From contig DAOVHN010000007.1 in NCBI GenBank assembly GCA_030671915.1, forward strand, positions 1-16,282: 16,282 nucleotides of DNA, written 5' to 3'. Of the stretch, positions 15,906 through 16,282 are shown piece by piece (positions within the stretch are counted from its first letter, which is position 1; every line of letters begins with the position of its first letter). Under the pieces are notes generated by a model. It was not told where the DNA came from. It saw nothing but the letters and a program-made list of their open reading frames with translations, and searched no databases. Position numbers and translations under genes: made by a program. The DNA comes from Pseudomonadota bacterium. GTDB taxonomy: Bacteria > Pseudomonadota > Alphaproteobacteria > UBA8366 > JADFVY01.

Positions 15906-16030
15906 GTTCGGACGATCACAAAAAATCGATTGGCGCTGCGGGCCAACTTGACCATATATACATATGGACAGGCGCTCAAGCCGGGGGGCTGGGCGTCTGG
16001 ACGAACAAACAAAAACCTCGGGGCAAGAAA
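15906..16030 (+). promoter_or_regulatory. Upstream region of hfq
   Basis: 125 bp between the HAD gene and hfq. It has an AT-rich block at about 15917-15930 and another at 15953-15966. TTGACC at 15948-15953 resembles a -35, but 17 bp downstream is GC-rich; TTGGCG (15930-15935) with CATATA (15953-15958) at 17 bp is the other pairing. A dedicated hfq promoter here is plausible but not settled. No terminator with a T-tract was found after the HAD gene. Confidence 0.35.
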
Positions 16031-16282
16031 ATGTCATCAGAAAAAAGCCAAAACGTGCAGGACGTATTCCTCAATAATGTCCGGAAGAACAAAATGCCGG
16101 TCACCGTGTTTCTGGTAAACGGCGTCAAGCTTCAGGGTATCATCACCTGGTTCGATAATTTTTCCGTTTTGCTGCGACGGGACGCGCATTCACAGCTTGT
16201 TTACAAGCATGCGATTTCCACGGTTATGCCGGCGCAGCCGGTTCAGTTGTTCGAGCCGGAGCGGACCGCCGAGCCGGAACAG
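16031..16282 (+). CDS. hfq: RNA chaperone Hfq (3' end outside the window)
   Basis: Hexameric Sm-like RNA chaperone that pairs small RNAs with mRNAs. The frame is open to the window end, giving 84 residues without a stop. Since alphaproteobacterial Hfq is usually around 80-90 aa, nearly all is present. The Sm1 motif covers [22 protein letters not shown] (split across 10-31) and the Sm2 motif is YKHAISTV (58-65). [15 protein letters not shown] (41-55) has Ala where the Gly of many relatives stands. The U-binding Lys/His of YKH and Gln10 are present. The ATG is preceded by a weak GGGG-type ribosome site. hfq after trkA-dat is a known alphaproteobacterial order; here a HAD gene is inserted. Confidence 0.96.
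   Translation, partial: MSSEKSQNVQDVFLNNVRKNKMPVTVFLVNGVKLQGIITWFDNFSVLLRRDAHSQLVYKHAISTVMPAQPVQLFEPERTAEPEQ

Overview
The window is a GC-rich chromosomal segment that looks alphaproteobacterial, most like Rhodospirillales. The evidence is the gene content and order: lpd-lipA-ratA, then cinA/pgpA/ispDF, then ntrB-ntrC-ntrY-ntrX-trkA-dat-(HAD)-hfq, plus a fused IspD-IspF protein and NtrYX directly after NtrBC. The assignment rests on protein motifs read by eye; no database search was made.

Layout. (1) Positions 1-2368, plus strand: the 3' two thirds of a dihydrolipoamide dehydrogenase gene, interrupted by an in-frame TAG; then lipoyl synthase; then a RatA/COQ10-type START-domain protein. These are closely spaced and probably one operon. 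(2) Positions 2369-2633: a non-coding gap, followed by an XRE-type HTH gene with an unrecognised C-terminal domain (to 3350). Its 3' end overlaps that of the next gene by 20 bp. (3) Positions 3331-5455, minus strand: an overlapping operon ispDF-pgpA-pncC (isoprenoid precursors, phosphatidylglycerol, and the CinA C-terminal NMN amidase). (4) Positions 5590-6390, plus strand: an eight-helix YpjD/CcsA-family membrane protein, where many relatives have dusB/nifR3. (5) Positions 6391-12802: the nitrogen two-component cluster ntrB, ntrC, ntrY, ntrX, with overlaps or very short gaps. A near-perfect NtrC-type palindrome lies just upstream of ntrB. (6) Positions 12802-12961: a 160-bp element bounded by 39-bp imperfect inverted repeats, starting inside the ntrX stop codon and filling almost the whole ntrX-trkA gap. 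(7) Positions 12989-16282: trkA (potassium uptake regulator), a D-amino-acid transaminase, a HAD phosphatase, and hfq running off the window end.

How the parts fit. NtrB/NtrC and NtrY/NtrX are paired sensor kinases and AAA+ response regulators for nitrogen status and, in relatives, redox and envelope state. TrkA downstream links the cluster to K+ homeostasis, and Hfq is the RNA chaperone for post-transcriptional control. No defence system, CRISPR array, tRNA, rRNA, prophage or transposase gene was found. The most notable items are the inverted-repeat element after ntrX, the interrupted lpd gene, the NtrC-like site before ntrB, the absence of dusB at that site, the NtrX lacking a GAFTGA loop, and the HTH protein with an unknown C-terminal domain.
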